Positions 1 through 11,540 of a DNA stretch of 64,000 nt are shown here, piece after piece. This stretch comes from Thinopyrum elongatum (Eukaryota > Streptophyta > Magnoliopsida > Poales > Poaceae), in assembly GCA_011799875.1 (NCBI GenBank), contig CM022303.1:216224255-216288254 (forward strand), written 5' to 3'. Made by a program: the position numbers and the translations under genes. The notes beneath the pieces were generated by a model. It did not search any database and was not told where the DNA came from. It saw only the letters and a program-made list of their open reading frames with translations. How positions within the stretch are numbered: the first letter of the stretch is position 1; each line of letters begins with the position of its first letter.

Positions 1-134
1 CCCCACTTCACAAAAATTTGCCTTTTTATTCGCCTTCTTTTCCGTTTGCCTTTTTCTTGTCAGATCTCTTGTTTGCTTGTGTTGCCATGTGTCTTCTATT
101 TTCTTGCATCTTTGCTTGCTAAAAATCTATTGAT

Positions 135-1034
135 ATGGATCCTCATCCACTTGCTAATCTTTTTAAAAGATCCAATTATGACGAACCAATTGTTAGTGAA
201 TTGAATTCACTAGATTATCTTTATGAAGTTTTGCTTGAGATTTATGAATCTGAAAATTGTGATGAAGTATTAAACGAAGAAATTCATGAAGTGATTAATG
301 ATAGCTCCTTGAATGAAAAGCATGATTGCAATGATTTTACTATAAATTCTATTAATGCCAATTGTGTCAGTGATATGCAAAACCCCAAGCTTGGGGAAGC
401 TTGTTTTGATATGTCTACTACTTATTGCAATGATCATGATTGGGGTGATAATGTTTCTTATGGTCTTGAAAATTTATTTAAGCCTCATGATGATTATGAT
501 ATTGATAATAATTTTTGCAATAATATTGAAAGTGGGTTTGGAAGAGCGTCAACTTTAGGTAAAAATAATCCCACATATTTGGAGAGTGTTCAATCTTATG
601 AATTTTTTGATGAAAGTGGGTTTGGAGAGGTCATGACTTTAGTTGATGTTAATCCCACTATTTTGGAAGAGTGTCAATTCTGTATGCATGTGGATCATGA
701 AGAGAATATATTATGTGATAGTTATATTGTTGAATTTGATTATGATCCATGTAATTATTATGAGAGAGGAAAATATGGTTGTAGAAATTTTCATGTTACT
801 AAATTACCTCTCGTTATGTTGAGATTGCTTTTGTTTCTTTCTTCTTCCTTGCATATGCTAGATATTTCTTGTCTTGATAATTTGTTTGCTTATAAAATTC
901 CTATGCATCGGAAGTATGTTAGACTTAAATGTGTTTGTCACATGTATTATGATGCTCTCTTTGTGATTCAATTCTTGTCTTTCATGCGAGCATCATCAAA
1001 ATTATTATGCCTAGCTAGGGGCATAAAACGATAG
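135..1034 (+). CDS. Retrotransposon-encoded protein of an Athila-type element, function unknown
   Basis: A 299-residue ORF, acidic and asparagine-rich, starting MDPHPLANLF. It shares a repeated motif with the ORF of the second gypsy element in this window: a stretch around ESGFG followed by (R/E)..TL occurs twice here (residues about 135-143 and 157-167) and twice in the ORF at 44454. The C-terminal third also matches that ORF: a hydrophobic run, then an IPMHRK-type segment and a final FQFLSFM-like end. There is no zinc knuckle, unlike the 44454 ORF, and no enzymatic motif. It probably represents the structural or accessory product of a non-autonomous element. The ATG at 135 is the first in frame after an AT-rich leader. 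Role not established. Confidence 0.6.
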   Translation: MDPHPLANLFKRSNYDEPIVSELNSLDYLYEVLLEIYESENCDEVLNEEIHEVINDSSLNEKHDCNDFTINSINANCVSDMQNPKLGEACFDMSTTYCNDHDWGDNVSYGLENLFKPHDDYDIDNNFCNNIESGFGRASTLGKNNPTYLESVQSYEFFDESGFGEVMTLVDVNPTILEECQFCMHVDHEENILCDSYIVEFDYDPCNYYERGKYGCRNFHVTKLPLVMLRLLLFLSSSLHMLDISCLDNLFAYKIPMHRKYVRLKCVCHMYYDALFVIQFLSFMRASSKLLCLARGIKR

Positions 1035-3466
1035 CGCTTGTTGGGAGGCAACCCAATAAATAAAATTTATTTTTATCTTTTTCTTTCTGTTCTTGAGTGT
1101 TTGCACAATTATGCTACTATTATGATTGTGTATTTTTTATGTTTTAATTAGTGTTAGTGCCAAGCAAAGCCTTTGGGATCATGTTGGGTGATAGTTGATT
1201 TGATCTTGTTAGAAAACAGAAACTTTTCATCCAGTAAAATAATTTTCAAAATTCACAGAAGAGACTAAAAATTCTGAATTTTTTACACAAGATTTATATA
1301 AGAATTTCCTACGTTTTCCTAATTTTTCAGAATTTTTAGAGTTACAAAATTATGAGAACAATTCGTATCTTTGCAGACTATTCTGTTTTTGACAGATTCT
1401 ATTTTCTTTGCATTGTGTGCTTATTTTGATGAATCTATGGTTTGTATTGGAGGTTATAAGCCATGGTAAAGTTAGAATACAGTATATATAATGCAATAAC
1501 AAAATTTGAATGGGTTTTCTATAGTACTTAAAGTAAAGATTAGTTTTCTTATACTAACGGATCTCACGAAGGTTTTGTTGAGTTTTGTGTGATTGAAGTT
1601 TTCAAGTTTTGGGTGAGATCACGATGGATGAAGGAATAAGGAGTAAGAAGAGCCTAAGATTGGGGATGCCCATGGAATCCCAAGCTATTATCTAAAAGAG
1701 AAGCAAGGAACTAAGCTTGGGGATGCTCGAGTGGCATCCCCTCTTTCTTCTAACGACCATCGGTATTTTACTTGGAGCTATATTTTTATTCGTCACATAT
1801 CATGAGTTTTGCTTGGAGCGTCTTGTATGATTTGAGTCTTTGCTTGTTTTATTTTTTATTCTTAGTCAAGTATCCCTGCTGGACACACCTATTTGAGAAA
1901 TCCAAAATTATGCTATGATTTGTTAGAATTGCTCTCTATGCTTCACTTAAATCTTTATGAGCTATGGAATTGCTCTAGTGCTTCACTTATATCTTTTTGA
2001 GCACGGTGTGCTTTAATATTTTTGAAGAAATGCTCTCATGCTTCACTTAGATTTATTTGAGAGTAGTAATTTTTGAATAAATTCTCTCATGCTTCACTTA
2101 TATTATTTTGAGAGAAGAATTTTTTTTATGCTCATGTTCTTCACTTAGATTTGTTGGAGCTATCAAAAGCAACACATTAAACTAGTCCCAAAGTGATAGA
2201 TATTCAAGAGGGATATAATAAAAACTTTCATGAAGATCATTGGACAAGATAAACTTGATTCCTTGTAATAGTTTTGCGATATGATGATATAATATGTGAG
2301 TCATGTTGGTGAGTAATTACGGTTTAGTAAGAATATTGGTGTTAAGGTTTGTGATTCCCTATGCAAGCACGAAAGTCAATAGTTATGCAATGAAATTACA
2401 TCCTACTTGTGGTGCATTATTCGATGTTAGTTATGCTTAATGCTCGCTTATGAGATTTTTTTCGTTTCTTGGTTGGATGCTTCTCAATCTTTTGCTAGCC
2501 TTCATTTGCACTAAGTATGATCACTACTTGTGCATCCAAAATCCTTAAACCAGTTTTGCCATATGAGTCCACTATACCTACCTATATGCGGTATTTTCGT
2601 GCCATTCTAAGCAAATTTGTATGTGCCATCTCTAATTTTCAAAATAAATTTCTCTTTTGTGTGCTCGTACCGCTCATGAAACGGTTGGGGGTAGCTGATA
2701 TTTTTCCATGCTACATGTGTTATTCTCAAGATGAGTGTTTATTCACTTGTCATTGCACGAGAGTACGGCAAAGGTATTAGGGATGCCCAATCCCGAAATG
2801 AAAAATGAATTTACTTTATGTTGTCAAATAATAAATTCCTTGGAAAGTGTTGGTATGGACGGCACCCGTGGATTCGGTTAGCCGTGGAATGTGAAAGTAC
2901 GGTGGAAAAAGGAATAAACTTTATTTTCTGTTTGGGAACCGCCTATGATATATCTAGCATGGAAAGTATTGGGAACTACTCGATCATTTTCATTGACAGG
3001 AAAAGCAGGCCACCCAAAATATTTTTATCTCTATCTTTTTCGCTTTGAGCTCTGGCACCTCTACAAATCCCTACTTCCCTCTGCGAAGGGCCTTTCTATT
3101 TACTTTATGCAATTTTTATTTTGAGTCTCCATCTTTTCTTATAAAGCACCAACTAAGGGGCACTATGATCGTACTTGAGCATTGGGTGTAGCTAATATGA
3201 GAGTGTGTTTCATGAATGGATCAATGATTGAGCATAATAAGCTAGGGATAACTTGCTTTAGTGTTGATATTTTGAAAGACATGGTTGCTTGTTGATATGC
3301 TTGAGTATTGAAATCTTCATGTCAAAACTAGACTATTGCTTTGAATCATATAAAAGTCCAAATGTCCATGCTACAAAGAAAAGATTATGTGATGAACATG
3401 TTAGGCAGCATTCCACATCAAAAATTCTGTTTTTATCATTTACCTACTCGAGGACGAGTAGGAATT
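1035..3466 (+). other. 3' noncoding region of the Athila-type element
   Basis: No gene is supported here. Just after the ORF stop is a small perfect hairpin, stem TTGGG/CCCAA with a six-base loop (1041-1056). The same hairpin follows the ORF of the 42673 element. Copies of the terminal polypurine sequence (AAGCTTGGGGATGC) occur internally at 1713-1726, with a variant at 1656-1669. A block at about 1930-2150 repeats phrases such as tgcttcactta-tat and alternates purine- and pyrimidine-rich stretches. Short ORFs at 2517-2780 and 2818-3048 lie in this region and look fortuitous. Confidence 0.65.
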
Positions 3467-3480
3467 AAGCTTGGGGATGC
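3467..3480 (+). promoter_or_regulatory. Polypurine tract before the 3' LTR
   Basis: AAGCTTGGGGATGC directly abuts the LTR start TGATACG. The same tract ends one base before the 3' LTR of the element at 42673-50773 (49087-49100). Its place is that of the plus-strand primer for reverse transcription. Confidence 0.75.
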
Positions 3481-5018
3481 TGATACGTCTCCAACGTATC
3501 TATAATTTTTGATTGTTCCATGCTGTTATATTATCAATCTTGGATGTTTTACAATCATTTCATAGCAACTTTATATCATTTTTTGGGACTAACCTATTGA
3601 CATAGTGCCCAATGCCAGTTGCTGTTTTTTGCTTGGTTTTTACTTTGCAGAAAATCAATACCAAACGGAGTCCAAACACAACGAAACTTTTTGATGATTT
3701 TTTCTGGACCAGAAGACACCTGTTGGGCCAAAGAAGTACCAGAGGGGGGCTCCGAGGGGAGCACAACCCACCAGGGCGCGCCTGGGGGCCCAGGCGCGCC
3801 CAGGTGGGTTGTCCCCACCTCGGCCGCCTCCCGCACCGCCTCTTTGCTCTATAAATACCCTGGACATCCAAAAACCCTAGGAGAGTCGACGAAAAACAAT
3901 TCCAGCTGCCGCAAGTTCCAGAAACCACAAATCCAATCTAGACACCATCACGGAGGGGTTCATCATCCTCATTGGCGCCTCTCCGATGATGCGTGAGTAG
4001 TTCATTGTAGACCTACGGGTCTGTAGTTAGTAGCTAGATGGCATCCTCTCTCTCTTTTGATTCTCAATACAATGGTCTCTTGGAGATCTATTTGATGTAA
4101 CTCTTTTTGCGGTGTGTTTGTTGGGATCCGATGAACTTTGAGTTTTTGATCAGATCTATGCTTTTATCCATGAAAGTTATTTGAGTCTTTTGATCTCTTA
4201 TATGCATGATTACTTATAGCCTCGTATTTCTTCTTCGAATCTTTGGTTTAGTTAGGCCGACTAGATCAATTTTTCTTGCCATGGGAAGAGGTGCTTTGTG
4301 ATGGGTTCGATCTTTTGGTGCTCAATCCTAGTGACAGAAGAGGAAATGACATGTATGTATCATTTCTATTAAGGATAACAAGATGGGGTCTATTCCTACA
4401 TGAATAGATCTTGTCTACATCATGTCATCGTTCTTATTGCATTACTCTGTTTCTCCATGAACATAATACACTAGATGCATGCTGGATAGTGGTCGATGTG
4501 TGGAGTAATAGTAGTAGATGCAGGCAGGAGTCGGTCTACTAATCTTGGATGTGATGCCTATATAATGATCAATGCCTGGATATCGTCATAATTATTTGAA
4601 GTTCTATCAATTGCCCAACAGTAATTTGTTTACCCACCGTATGCTATTTTTCTCGAGAGAAGCCACTAGTGAAATCTACGACCCCCGGGTCTCTTCTTTA
4701 TCATATTTGCCTTCGAGATCTATTTATTTGCTTTTATTTTCAGATCTGTTAATCCAAAAACCCAAAAATTATCTTGCTGCAATTTATTGTTATTTATTTT
4801 ATCTCGCGTTCCCGCGAGATCTATTTATCCGATCTACTACAATTTTATCTATCTTTTTACCCGGGAGGGATTGACAACCCCTCTTTTACGTCGGGTTGCA
4901 AGTATTTGTTCTTTGTGTGCAGGTGATGTTCACGTAGTGTTGCGTGGTTCTCCTACTGGTTCGATAACCTTGGTCTCATCACTGAGGGAAATACCTACCG
5001 TAGCTGTGCGCATCAACC
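3481..5018 (+). repeat. 3' LTR of the first gypsy element, truncated
   Basis: Begins TGATACGTCTCCAACG, as do the LTRs at 42673 and 49102. Downstream of the first ~200 bp it differs from them, so this is a related but different subfamily. The end breaks off near 5018, inside the conserved ctgagggaaatacctaccgtag region and without the terminal CA, where the captured gene begins. The lost terminus suggests a deletion or aberrant recombination joining the LTR to the CACTA cargo. Confidence 0.75.
3850..3857 (+). promoter_or_regulatory. LTR TATA box
   Basis: TATAAATA lies downstream of a GC-rich stretch and about 370 bp into the LTR. The LTRs at 42673 and 49102 have TATAAAT at the matching place (43034-43040 and 49454-49460), also followed by a C/A-rich leader. 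Confidence 0.6.
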
Positions 5019-5020
5019 CC

Positions 5021-5332
5021 CAGATCTTGGAGGAGCACCTCGCCATCGTGGCCACCGTCGATGCTTCGCGTGCCGACGCCGTGACGCGGTTGGCTGCTTT
5101 AAACGACAGTTCATGGCATTTTCTTGAGGCCACCCTCGGTGCTTTCGACAAAGACTACGAGGTGTTTTCTCAGCATGCACGTGCTTACCTCAACTCGAGA
5201 GCCAGCAGGTTGGTGCCCGGAGCGGCTCAGGCAACTCACCACTACGACGAGGGCACCCATGATGTGGAGGCCTCACCCTCTTCCATGTCCAAGGAGCCAA
5301 TCATCATCGATATCTCCGACGATGAGGAGTAG
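5021..5332 (+). pseudogene. 3' end of a captured plant gene with a SUMO-interacting-like tail (copy 1)
   Basis: About 103 codons remain open to a TAG at 5330-5332. The 5' part is missing because a truncated LTR abuts it. The reading is QILEEHLAI... with helical Ala/Arg-rich sequence, then an acidic end: PIIIDISDDEE. A hydrophobic triplet followed by Asp/Ser/Glu is the pattern of a SUMO-interacting motif; that functional reading is inference. A second copy is at 15904-16271, alignable over some 90 residues (shared segments LEEHL, RLAALNDSSWHFLEAT, AYLNS, QATHHY, GTHDVEASPSS). I do not recognise the full gene. It may be a piece of a nuclear protein multiplied by CACTA elements. Confidence 0.6.
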
Positions 5333-5499
5333 CTTGTCTTATTAGCTCACTATAAGGACCCATGTTCAGTTTGCTAGCTACGCCGGTTAAGCATGCTCGG
5401 TTTACCCGTTGCATGTGCTGCTCCTGCCTTTCCTTAACAAATTCTAGTGAATTGTGCTATCTACTTTTACCATGCAATCTGTTGCTCTAGTGTATATGT

Positions 5500-6230
5500 T
5501 CTATATGTCGTGCAATGTGGAGCTCACTTATTAACTGTTTGGTTAATTAGTTGTCGTCTTCAGTTAACTGTTTGGTTCAATTCTGCAAATGTGATGTTCA
5601 ATTCTTCAGGCTGCAATTTTGTATTGTCTTCCATGTGAGAAATAAATCGAATTTATCTTTACAAAATACATGAGAAACAAATACAATTGCTATATTTCCA
5701 AGTTGTCAAGCATACTTGGTTTGGTTAACTGTCTGATCTTCTAGTATGTTATACATTGTGCAATGTGGTGCTCAGTTAATGTTTGGTTCATTTGTTGTGG
5801 TGTTTAGTTAACTGCTTGTTCAATTCTACAATGCGATGTTCAATTGTTGTGGGTGCATTTTGTTATTGTATACCATGTGATAAATAAATCGAATTTGGCT
5901 GTACTAAATACATGAGAAACAAATACAATTGCTATATTTCCAAGTTGTTAAGCATGCTTGGTTTGGTTAACTGTCTGATCTTCTATTAGGAGTATGTTAT
6001 ATTGTGCAATGTGGTGCTCATTTAATGTTTGGTTCATTTGTTGTGGTGTTTAGTTAACTGCTTGGTTCAATTCTGCAATGCGATGTCCAATTGTTGTGGG
6101 TAGAATTTTGTATTGTTGTGCATGTGAGGAATAAATCGAATTTGGCTGCACTTAATACATGAGAAACATATACAACTGCTATATTTCCTAGTTCTTAATC
6201 ATGCTTGGTTTGGATAAATGGGTTTTCCAT
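5500..6230 (+). repeat. Three ~245-bp tandem repeats
   Basis: Anchors on the phrase g(c/t)gatgt(t/c)caatt fall at 5591, 5833 and 6080, giving steps of 242 and 247 bp. Each unit also holds aataaatcgaattt, acatgagaaaca, tgctatatttcc and a gtttggttaactg segment. The block fills the space between the SIM gene stop and the first coding exon of the B3 gene. It may be transcribed as leader or intron. Confidence 0.75.
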
Positions 6231-6353
6231 GTGGCTTGAATTAATCTGATGAATCTGCAATGTGCTTATTTTTCATCAACATATTTTACTGATAGCATGC
6301 GAACCCTCACTTAACCTGATGACTAACTACCTTATATGTGTTGCAGGGAAACA

Positions 6354-7002
6354 ATGGGAAGCACTGAGGTTTACAATCGAGGTTTGCACATGCATGGTCC
6401 TTTGTCTAATAGCACATTATTGTGCAATTGCAGGAACCATTCTAATATTTAGGTTTTTAACAATTTGGTTTTGCACATGTAGGTCCTGTTGTCATAGGTT
6501 TTAACCCACTGTTCGACCCTTTTTGCATATGGGGAAATGAGTTGTCCATGAATATCAGTCAAGTCAAGAAACTCAGAAAGATTGTTAGGATAAATAAATT
6601 AGCGACAAAAAACAACAAGATCTTTGTCTGCACAATGAAGAAGACATCAGTTCACTACAAGATGGTACTAACTATTATACCTTGTCTTTTTTTATTCCTT
6701 TGCCCCATTTCCAATATAGAGAATATATATATGCACATCCTTGTTTTCAGGCCTTTCCAAAGCAGTTCACTGATGATTACCTCTCAAACCACCTGTATGG
6801 TCAGGAGGCGAGGAAGGTTTTCATACAACACCCATGGTTCAATATCGAAGTGTTCCTGAAGAGGACAAAGGATGGACGGTCAATCATCCACATGCACTGG
6901 CCTAAAGTTGCAAAGACCTTCAACATCAATGAAGGCTCAATATTCCCCTTCCACTTCAGCAGTTTTCCAGATGAGATGCATCTGTCTATGTACCGTCTAT
7001 GA
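6354..7002 (+). CDS. Small B3-domain DNA-binding protein, three exons, apparently intact
   Basis: Three exons join without a stop: 6354-6381, 6483-6664 and 6751-7002. The introns begin GT and end AG (6382-6482, 6665-6750). They give about 153 residues. The start MGSTEVYNR lies just behind another acceptor (ttgcag, 6345), so an upstream noncoding exon is likely. Residues about 45-153 fit the plant B3 fold in order: strand IFVCTM, AFPKQFTDDYL, HPWFNIEVFLK, HMHWPKVAKTFNINEGSIFPFHF. The W..F/V....L.EG....F pattern is the family hallmark. B3 proteins bind short DNA sites in the nucleus through a seven-stranded barrel; known groups are ARF, LAV, RAV and REM. This single-domain form is closest in style to REM, which is inference. 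It sits inside a CACTA element, so it is probably captured. Expression is unknown. Confidence 0.65.
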
Positions 7003-7548
7003 TGCTAATTTCAAAAGGTTATAGATGTTGCATGTGAAACTTGGTGCTGGTGCAGTTGTGTAATGGGGTAGCTGAGTCCTGAAGTTATATGATGTTGTAC
7101 TCTGATGTATTTCAATTATGAAATCCTGCTTCCTTAATATGGAAATGAATATATTATGTGCTTAATATGAAATGTCAATTAGATTAATAAATGGATTATT
7201 AATAATAGGGCAATTAGCCTGCTAATGGCTAATTAGCCTACTAATTGGGTTTTTTCTATTGCAAACGGTTATTGAGAAAACACCATGGGCGATGACCTCA
7301 GGCAACGCACACAGTTTCTAGGAATAAACCATGTTGGATCAATGAACAATCACACACGACATCCTCGTGAAAACTGTTTGCGTTCGGCCACCTTGCGCAA
7401 ACGTTTACCACATAAAAAGTGTGTGTGATGGGTAGCCTTTGCCACACAGTTTCTTCTACGCACCGTGTGTGATGCATTGAATAACACAAACGATAAAATT
7501 GTTAATATCGTGTGCAATGAGAACGCTATCACAAACGATTTAATGGGG
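7003..7548 (+). other. 3' flank of the B3 gene and start of CACTA subterminal DNA
   Basis: AT-rich, with no gene. From about 7255 the sequence takes on the CACTA subterminal style: scattered tgtgtgtgatg and gcaaacg(g/t)tt words in both orientations, leading into the 45-bp repeat block. Confidence 0.5.
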
Positions 7549-7770
7549 AAAATTGTGTGTGATGTACCTGCGAACGGAAACGTTTTCCTTGGAGTGACTG
7601 TGTGGGATGTATATACAAACGGAAACGTACTTCTTGGATTAACTGTGTGGGATGTACATACTAACGGAAATGTATTCCTTAGATTGACTGTGTGGAATGT
7701 ACATACAAACGGAAATGTTTAGCGGGGACTGACTGTGTGGGATGTACTTACGACCAGAAATGATTTGGCC
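7549..7770 (+). repeat. CACTA subterminal 45-bp direct repeats
   Basis: The phrase ctgtgtgg recurs at 7598, 7643, 7688 and 7733, exactly 45 bp apart, and a looser unit precedes at about 7549. Each unit reads roughly ctgtgtgg(g/a)atgta, then acggaaa(c/t)g, then a t-rich spacer. Short subterminal repeats near CACTA ends are known transposase-binding regions (En/Spm). The small ORF at 7465-7722 comes from the repeats and is not a gene. Confidence 0.8.
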
Positions 7771-7980
7771 TATATAATTGTATTTTTTTAGCACAACTGT
7801 ATGTATAACCGTATTTGATCGCTCGCCGGTCGCACACGGCCTCATTTTGCCGAGTGTGTGTGCCAGGAGGGCATATCCCCGACGGTTTCTGGGTCTTGTG
7901 GGAAGGACCCCCTATCGCAGTCACTCACTTGGCGACGGTTCGAAACGCCGTCGCGGAAAGGTGTTAAAAACCGTTTGTAT

Positions 7981-8000
7981 GGCACCTCGCTGTACCAGTG
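7981..8000 (-). repeat. CACTA terminal inverted repeat, right end
   Basis: The plus strand ends ...gtaccagtg at 8000; on the minus strand this is CACTGGTACAGCGAGGTGCC. It resembles the left end found at 10740 (CACTACTGCAGCGACCTGC), so the two CACTA copies belong to related but different families. Confidence 0.75.
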
Positions 8001-10739
8001 ATTAGTCCAACAATATGTATGTTGACATGAATTACCAAAGCCACCAAGGGAGCAAATGTGCTTTCAACAAGGTAGATACATTTGTTCCTATGAGGATTAG
8101 GTCATCATCTTGTTCATTGCCTGGTGATTGAGCACACAAGGCATTGGACAGAGTACATTGGTGGTTGAGGGATATGCATGATAGGAACATTTAGTACTTT
8201 GTGTCACCACTTTTGGTTTAATGTATTCCCAAATACATAAAACAATTCTTCTATATCATCTAATTAACTACAATAAAAAACTATACATGTCTAATACTTG
8301 ACATTTACTTGTTATGGCGTTCCTGAAAAGCTAAAGAAGGAATCTTTGTGGCTAGATGTTACTTACAACATGGTGAAACTTGTCCCACATCTGAGGGCCA
8401 AGGACTTTAGGACATGGCCATGACAAGGCAATCATACATCTTTTCTTCATATTTTCCATTTCAATTATACGCGAGACATTAAATTTACATTTATAGGTTA
8501 TGTCCCTGGTTAAGAAGATAACACTTACTATTTATGATACAAATTAATGATTATGCTATATATTTCATCAAGCAATTGTAATTATATTCAAAATTTCCTT
8601 TATATTTTACAAGCAATTTATATATATGATAAATATTCCAAAGTATCCTAAACATATAAACCAAGATATCATCCCTATTTATTATAAATACAAAAAATAT
8701 AGAGAGGGGGCTTGGGGTTTTGCTAGCATCAAGTTGTTATCTTAGTGTTAGCAACGAGGTTGTCCTCCTTGGTTGCTCTAGTTCGAGCAATGCATTCTTA
8801 TTGCCAATGGCATAATGCATCATCCTCCGCCTCCTCCTTTTTGAGCACTTTCTACTCAAAGGAATCACACTTGATAGCGCTTTTTGGGTCCCCATGAGCA
8901 AGTGTTTGCAGCAAATGGTACTTTTTCCCTCAGTTAAGAACGAAAGTATCAGTTCACAGAGAAAAGACATGTAGCCTCAGTCAAGCAGTCCTACAACACA
9001 AACTAAGAACATACTTGTGCTCCAATGGTTCTAGTGAGGTTGTCAATCTCACTAGCTTTGTTAATTATAATAACTTATGAGAAGATAATGGTATATGAAG
9101 TATTTTGTGTTTTATGAATAAATAATTACAAAAATAACAATGCAAAGTTGAGTGTTTTCTTATGATGAAAATTGAATCATGGTTCATTGGCTCACTTGTA
9201 GCATCTCTCTGAAAGTAGCGGGGGCACACAAATATAAGCACACATATGTGCAGTGTGCAATCAAGCATTCAAGACATATCATAGACTATGTTGTAATAAT
9301 GTCATACATGTAGTACATCCACAATTCCACTAGATCGACTACCATCACATCTAATGGCTAATACTCCACCCAAGATGCCGACAACCTATATGAATCCATC
9401 TCAAGTGTTAAGTATTAAAATAGAGTTATGCACCCAAACGACAACCAAGGCAAGGTGTCAACTATCCTTTTATCCATAATGAGGTAGTGTTTAAATTTTT
9501 CCTCTCTTACTCTCACCGAAAGTACTTAACAAATAGGGATATGCTCCACCTAATGCACATCACACCCTCTATTGATTTTTCATCTAAATTGATCGATTGA
9601 TAGACTAATGAATCACAGAGCAATATACATCTATAACTCATCAAAGAAAAATGTATTATCTGATCATAATGTAAAAATCTATCACATAGAAATAAGATCA
9701 CCACAAAAAATACATCAGGTGGATTTCACAATCATGTTAGGTTTCTCATGTTATCTTTGTAGTGAGGTATGGGAGAGAACATTTTTCATTGATATTGCCA
9801 TGAATTCACACTCCAGGGGATGGACTAGTCACATATCATCATTGGAGGAACAAAGATGTATGTTGATGAAAAAAGAGATGAACCCTGCTCCCCCACCGTA
9901 GAGTTCCAAAACATGGCTATCGATTGGTTTTTAAGTCGATAGAGTTTTAGTGCTATTTATGAGCTAGGGGATGAGAACCAAAGGGATGAGTCTCTTGTGT
10001 TCTCCATACTCCATGGCGGCCTGCCTGAACCCCGACTTCCTATTCCAGCTCCATTCTTACTAGTATAGGACTCCAAAGCACGTCCAAAAGAGGAGCCTAC
10101 ACATGTTTAATTATTTCATTGATTTCATTCATGGGCATAACATCATTTCATAAGTAGGCCTATTGCGTGTGGTTAGGTCGCCTGAGCCTTGCCGGCCACC
10201 CCTAGTGTCCCCTTCTAGCACATGCCCTCTTCCATTGAAAAATTTCCTTCTGAATTTTCTTAGATTTTTATTTACGGAAATACATGGTTCCCCTGAAAGC
10301 ACAGATACATAGGCAATTTGGCCTAACTAGCAATTTGTTCGTTACATGATAAGGTGCATATGTCTTCAAGCTCCACCCATATACGATATTTTCGCAATCT
10401 CAAGGCCTTTTTGGTTTGCAAAATTTCAACAACATGGGAATAGGAAAAACACACTAAAATATGATATGAATGCATGTTAATTTGGAGAACTAGAAAAAAT
10501 ACATATAAATTTTGTAATTTTACATGCTTTGTCCATAGGAATAGGAAACACATAGAAATCTTACTAAGCACATGCAAATCAAAGTTGAACCAGATAAAAA
10601 TAATAATTAGGATGTTATTATGCCACATCGCGTATGGATTCTTAAAATAGATTCAACTGGATCATCAAATTCCTGGATTTTTTCTTCACTAAATAATTGT
10701 GCGTGTGTTCCAATGGGGTATAAATATTTTAATATTCTA
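8001..10739. other. AT-rich decayed intergenic DNA, no gene supported
   Basis: Some 2.7 kb between the two CACTA ends. The first ~75 bp (to about 8075) resemble the terminus of the copia LTR at 58624-60208: both have tgaattaccaaa.ccacc and end in ctttca. This may be a relic LTR edge cut by the CACTA element. Around 8900-8960 there is a retroelement-like phrase (ccctcagttaagaacgaaagta). The rest is low-complexity AT-rich sequence with short random ORFs. No splice-consistent gene, RNA gene or clear repeat boundary was found. Confidence 0.4.
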
Positions 10740-10759
10740 CACTACTGCAGCGACCTGCT
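10740..10759 (+). repeat. CACTA terminal inverted repeat, left end
   Basis: Begins CACTACTGCAGCGACCTGCT. It aligns with the 8000 terminus with a few mismatches and a one-base shift, sharing CACT, CAGCGA and TGC. The partner end expected to the right is not found in the window. Confidence 0.65.
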
Positions 10760-10894
10760 AACGCGACACATGAATCAGAGACCCTTCGACGAAATTGTGT
10801 GCAATGCATGCATCCCAAATGGTGTCCTAATAAAACCTTCACCAATAAGACGAACTGTGTGCGATGGTGGAGACATCAAGTACAATTCAGATTA

Positions 10895-11240
10895 GAGTTG
10901 TGTGTGCGATACATGGCATATAGTTGATCCATACGAACTATTTGCAATGAGACAGAACAACAGAAACGGTCAGCCAGAACAAGGTGTGTGCGATATACGA
11001 CATACAATTCACTCGGATGAACTATTTGCGATTAGTCAACACAACAGATACGGTCGTCCAGATCAAGGTATGTGCGTTATACGGTATACACGTCACTCAC
11101 ATGAAATGTTTGTGATTAGCCAACACAATAGAAACAGTCAGCCAGATCAAGGTGTCTGCGATAGACGGCATACAGTTCACTCGGATTAACTATGTGCGAT
11201 GAGCGAAAACAAACACACACGATTTAGCTTAATAAGATGT
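10895..11240 (+). repeat. CACTA subterminal 84-bp direct repeats
   Basis: The phrase caaggt(g/a)t(g/c)tgcg(a/t)ta lies at 10980, 11064 and 11148, exactly 84 bp apart. A related unit begins near 10900 (tgtgtgcgatacatggcata). Each unit carries acaacagaaacggtcagcca-like and cactcggatgaact-like segments. The ORF at 10902-11189 is only these repeats read through. Confidence 0.8.
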
Positions 11241-11540
11241 GTGTGATATGCGGCAAACATGTCAGTAATCATAAATGTGTGGGAAGACCGGTAACAACAC
11301 AGACGATTCATGCGATAAGCCGTGTGTGTTGTGGGCAAACGATTGCTGGTATACAATTGTCAGCGATTGATGAAATCATTGCCGACGGGTTCCCTAGTTT
11401 AGTCCGTGTGATTTTCTCTGTCTACAAAAGAACAACATATATAACCAAGTAAATATCCAATTACATAAGTGACTATACAAAATATTCGCACACACCTCAG
11501 TAAACAATTACATGCATGCTAAACTAGGCGAAACGATCAT

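Larger units (their letters stand above)
1..5018 (+). mobile_element. Athila-type gypsy retrotransposon, 3' part (Sabrina/Derami-like)
   Basis: The window opens inside an LTR retrotransposon. It shows one element-encoded ORF, a long AT-rich 3' untranslated stretch, a polypurine tract ending exactly at 3480, and a 3' LTR starting TGATACG at 3481. The same layout recurs in the complete element at 42673-50773, which fixes orientation and boundaries. No protease, reverse transcriptase or integrase is seen. The LTR stops around 5018, where sequence switches to a captured host gene, so its 3' end is lost. The Sabrina/Derami name is recalled from Triticeae repeat literature and unchecked. Confidence 0.8.
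5019..8000 (+). mobile_element. CACTA DNA transposon, right-hand part with gene cargo
   Basis: The right terminus is seen at 7981-8000: its reverse complement reads CACTGGTACAGCGAGGTGCC, a CACTA-superfamily start. Inside it lies a block of 45-bp subterminal repeats (7549-7770), and further in lie two host-like gene pieces. The left terminus is not in the window; the gypsy LTR at 3481-5018 replaces it. No transposase is present, so this is a non-autonomous, gene-carrying copy. The bases after the terminus are att, the candidate 3-bp TSD. Confidence 0.65.

Noticed and set aside
7465..7722. 85-codon ORF with repeated WDVHTNGNV units
   Set aside because: 45 bp is a multiple of three, so the subterminal repeat reads through; not a gene.
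10895..11240. Regularly spaced repeats that might suggest a CRISPR array
   Set aside because: Units are 84 bp, imperfect and contiguous, lie next to a CACTA terminus, and the DNA is plant nuclear.
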